In this document: positions 11,377 through 11,497 of the stretch, piece after piece
Layout: each line of letters begins with the position of its first letter
Position numbering within the stretch: position 1 is the first letter of the stretch
NCBI GenBank assembly: GCA_964364745.1
Contig: CAYINJ010000018.1
Span: forward strand, 1 to 11,497
Direction: 5' to 3'
DNA: 11,497 nt
Source: CAYINJ01 sp964364745
GTDB lineage: Bacteria; Patescibacteriota; Patescibacteriia; JACRDY01
Position numbers and translations under genes: made by a program
Notes under the pieces: model-generated
What the model was told of the DNA's origin: nothing
Databases searched by the model: none
Seen by the model: only the letters and a program-made list of their open reading frames with translations

Positions 11377-11418
11377 CCTGCCCGCCAGCGCCTACGGCGC
11401 AGCCGTTGGCAGGCGGGG
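11377..11418. repeat. REP-like GC-rich palindromic element
   Basis: Outer arms CCTGCCCGCCA and TTGGCAGGCGGG are imperfect inverted copies (CCTGCC pairs with GGCAGG, or CCCGCC with GGCGGG). A perfect inner hairpin GCGCC-TAC-GGCGC lies at 11388-11400. No T tract follows. It has the look of dispersed extragenic palindromes common in Patescibacteria, but only one copy is in this window, so repetitiveness is inferred. Confidence 0.45.
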
Positions 11419-11428
11419 CTCAGTTGGT
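11418..11428 (+). other. tRNA D-arm-like 11-mer upstream of the tRNA gene
   Basis: GCTCAGTTGGT is identical to the D-arm of the tRNA-Thr at 11469-11479, 51 nt downstream. The following TA extends the match to a general tRNA D-arm consensus. No pairing GAGC strand follows, so it cannot form a D stem and is not a tRNA. It may be a remnant of a tRNA copy or an attachment-site-like repeat, or chance. Confidence 0.35.
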
Positions 11429-11459
11429 TACTTTACAATCCACCCAGGCGTTGATATAC

Positions 11460-11497
11460 GCCGACGTAGCTCAGTTGGTAGAGCGCATCCATGGTAA
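11460..11497 (+). tRNA. tRNA-Thr (anticodon GGT), 5' half, truncated by window end
   Basis: From G11460 the sequence follows the tRNA plan: a 7-nt acceptor strand GCCGACG, TA, D-stem GCTC, loop AGTTGGTA, D-stem GAGC, G26, anticodon stem CATCC, then the 7-nt loop ATGGTAA with T33 and anticodon GGT at positions 34-36 (reads ACC, threonine). It closely resembles the first half of known bacterial tRNA-Thr(GGT). The window ends at position 38, so the 3' half is not seen. No clear promoter of its own is visible: the TTTACA at 11432 has no properly placed -10. Confidence 0.88.

Noticed and set aside
11432..11460. Promoter for the tRNA (TTTACA with ATATAC or TATACG)
   Set aside because: The -10 would overlap the first tRNA base and the start site would fall inside the mature tRNA.

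Overview
The window most resembles a chromosomal segment of a Candidate Phyla Radiation bacterium (Patescibacteria, Parcubacteria-like). This is inferred from gene content and protein style: an mraZ-rsmH-ftsL cluster, a membrane-anchored ClpC-like ATPase preceded by a tiny membrane protein, a divergent MraY/WecA-type transferase, an M16 peptidase, a single pseudopilin next to tpiA, and a TPR protein. All genes are on the + strand, tightly packed, with the standard genetic code. Almost none has a usable Shine-Dalgarno sequence. Nothing here fixes the lineage below that level. There is no insertion sequence, prophage or CRISPR array.

Layout. Positions 1-267 hold the 3' end of a membrane-protein gene, closed by a terminator (284-307). 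Positions 310-392 are a dense control region: a promoter, a helically phased series of GTGG repeats (likely MraZ boxes) and two perfect DnaA-box 9-mers. It drives mraZ, rsmH and an ftsL-like gene, with a 42-nt two-mismatch hairpin between the last two. A terminator (2216-2233) ends this short division operon. No ftsI or mur gene follows. Next is a monocistronic tgt whose enzyme has lost its zinc cysteines, with its own terminator (3387-3413).

Positions 3449-7739 form a coupled three-gene unit with ATGA overlaps: a 125-aa membrane protein, a 934-aa membrane-anchored HSP100 ATPase with a degenerate first ATPase ring, and a polyprenyl-phosphate glycosyl-1-phosphate transferase-like protein with altered active-site motifs. 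This is the most interesting system in the window. It looks like an envelope-associated Clp machine genetically tied to lipid-linked glycan synthesis. An M16 zinc peptidase (7754-9028) follows.

A strong extended -10 promoter (9025-9053) then starts a pseudopilin-tpiA-TPR unit ending at a weak terminator (11332-11353). The window closes with a palindromic repeat, a stray tRNA D-arm-like 11-mer and the 5' half of a tRNA-Thr(GGT).

A recurring theme is -10 boxes only 9-11 nt upstream of start codons (before tgt, the 125-aa gene, the M16 gene and the pseudopilin). This implies leaderless mRNAs and fits the missing Shine-Dalgarno sequences. The mraZ operon is the exception, with a leader of about 42 nt.
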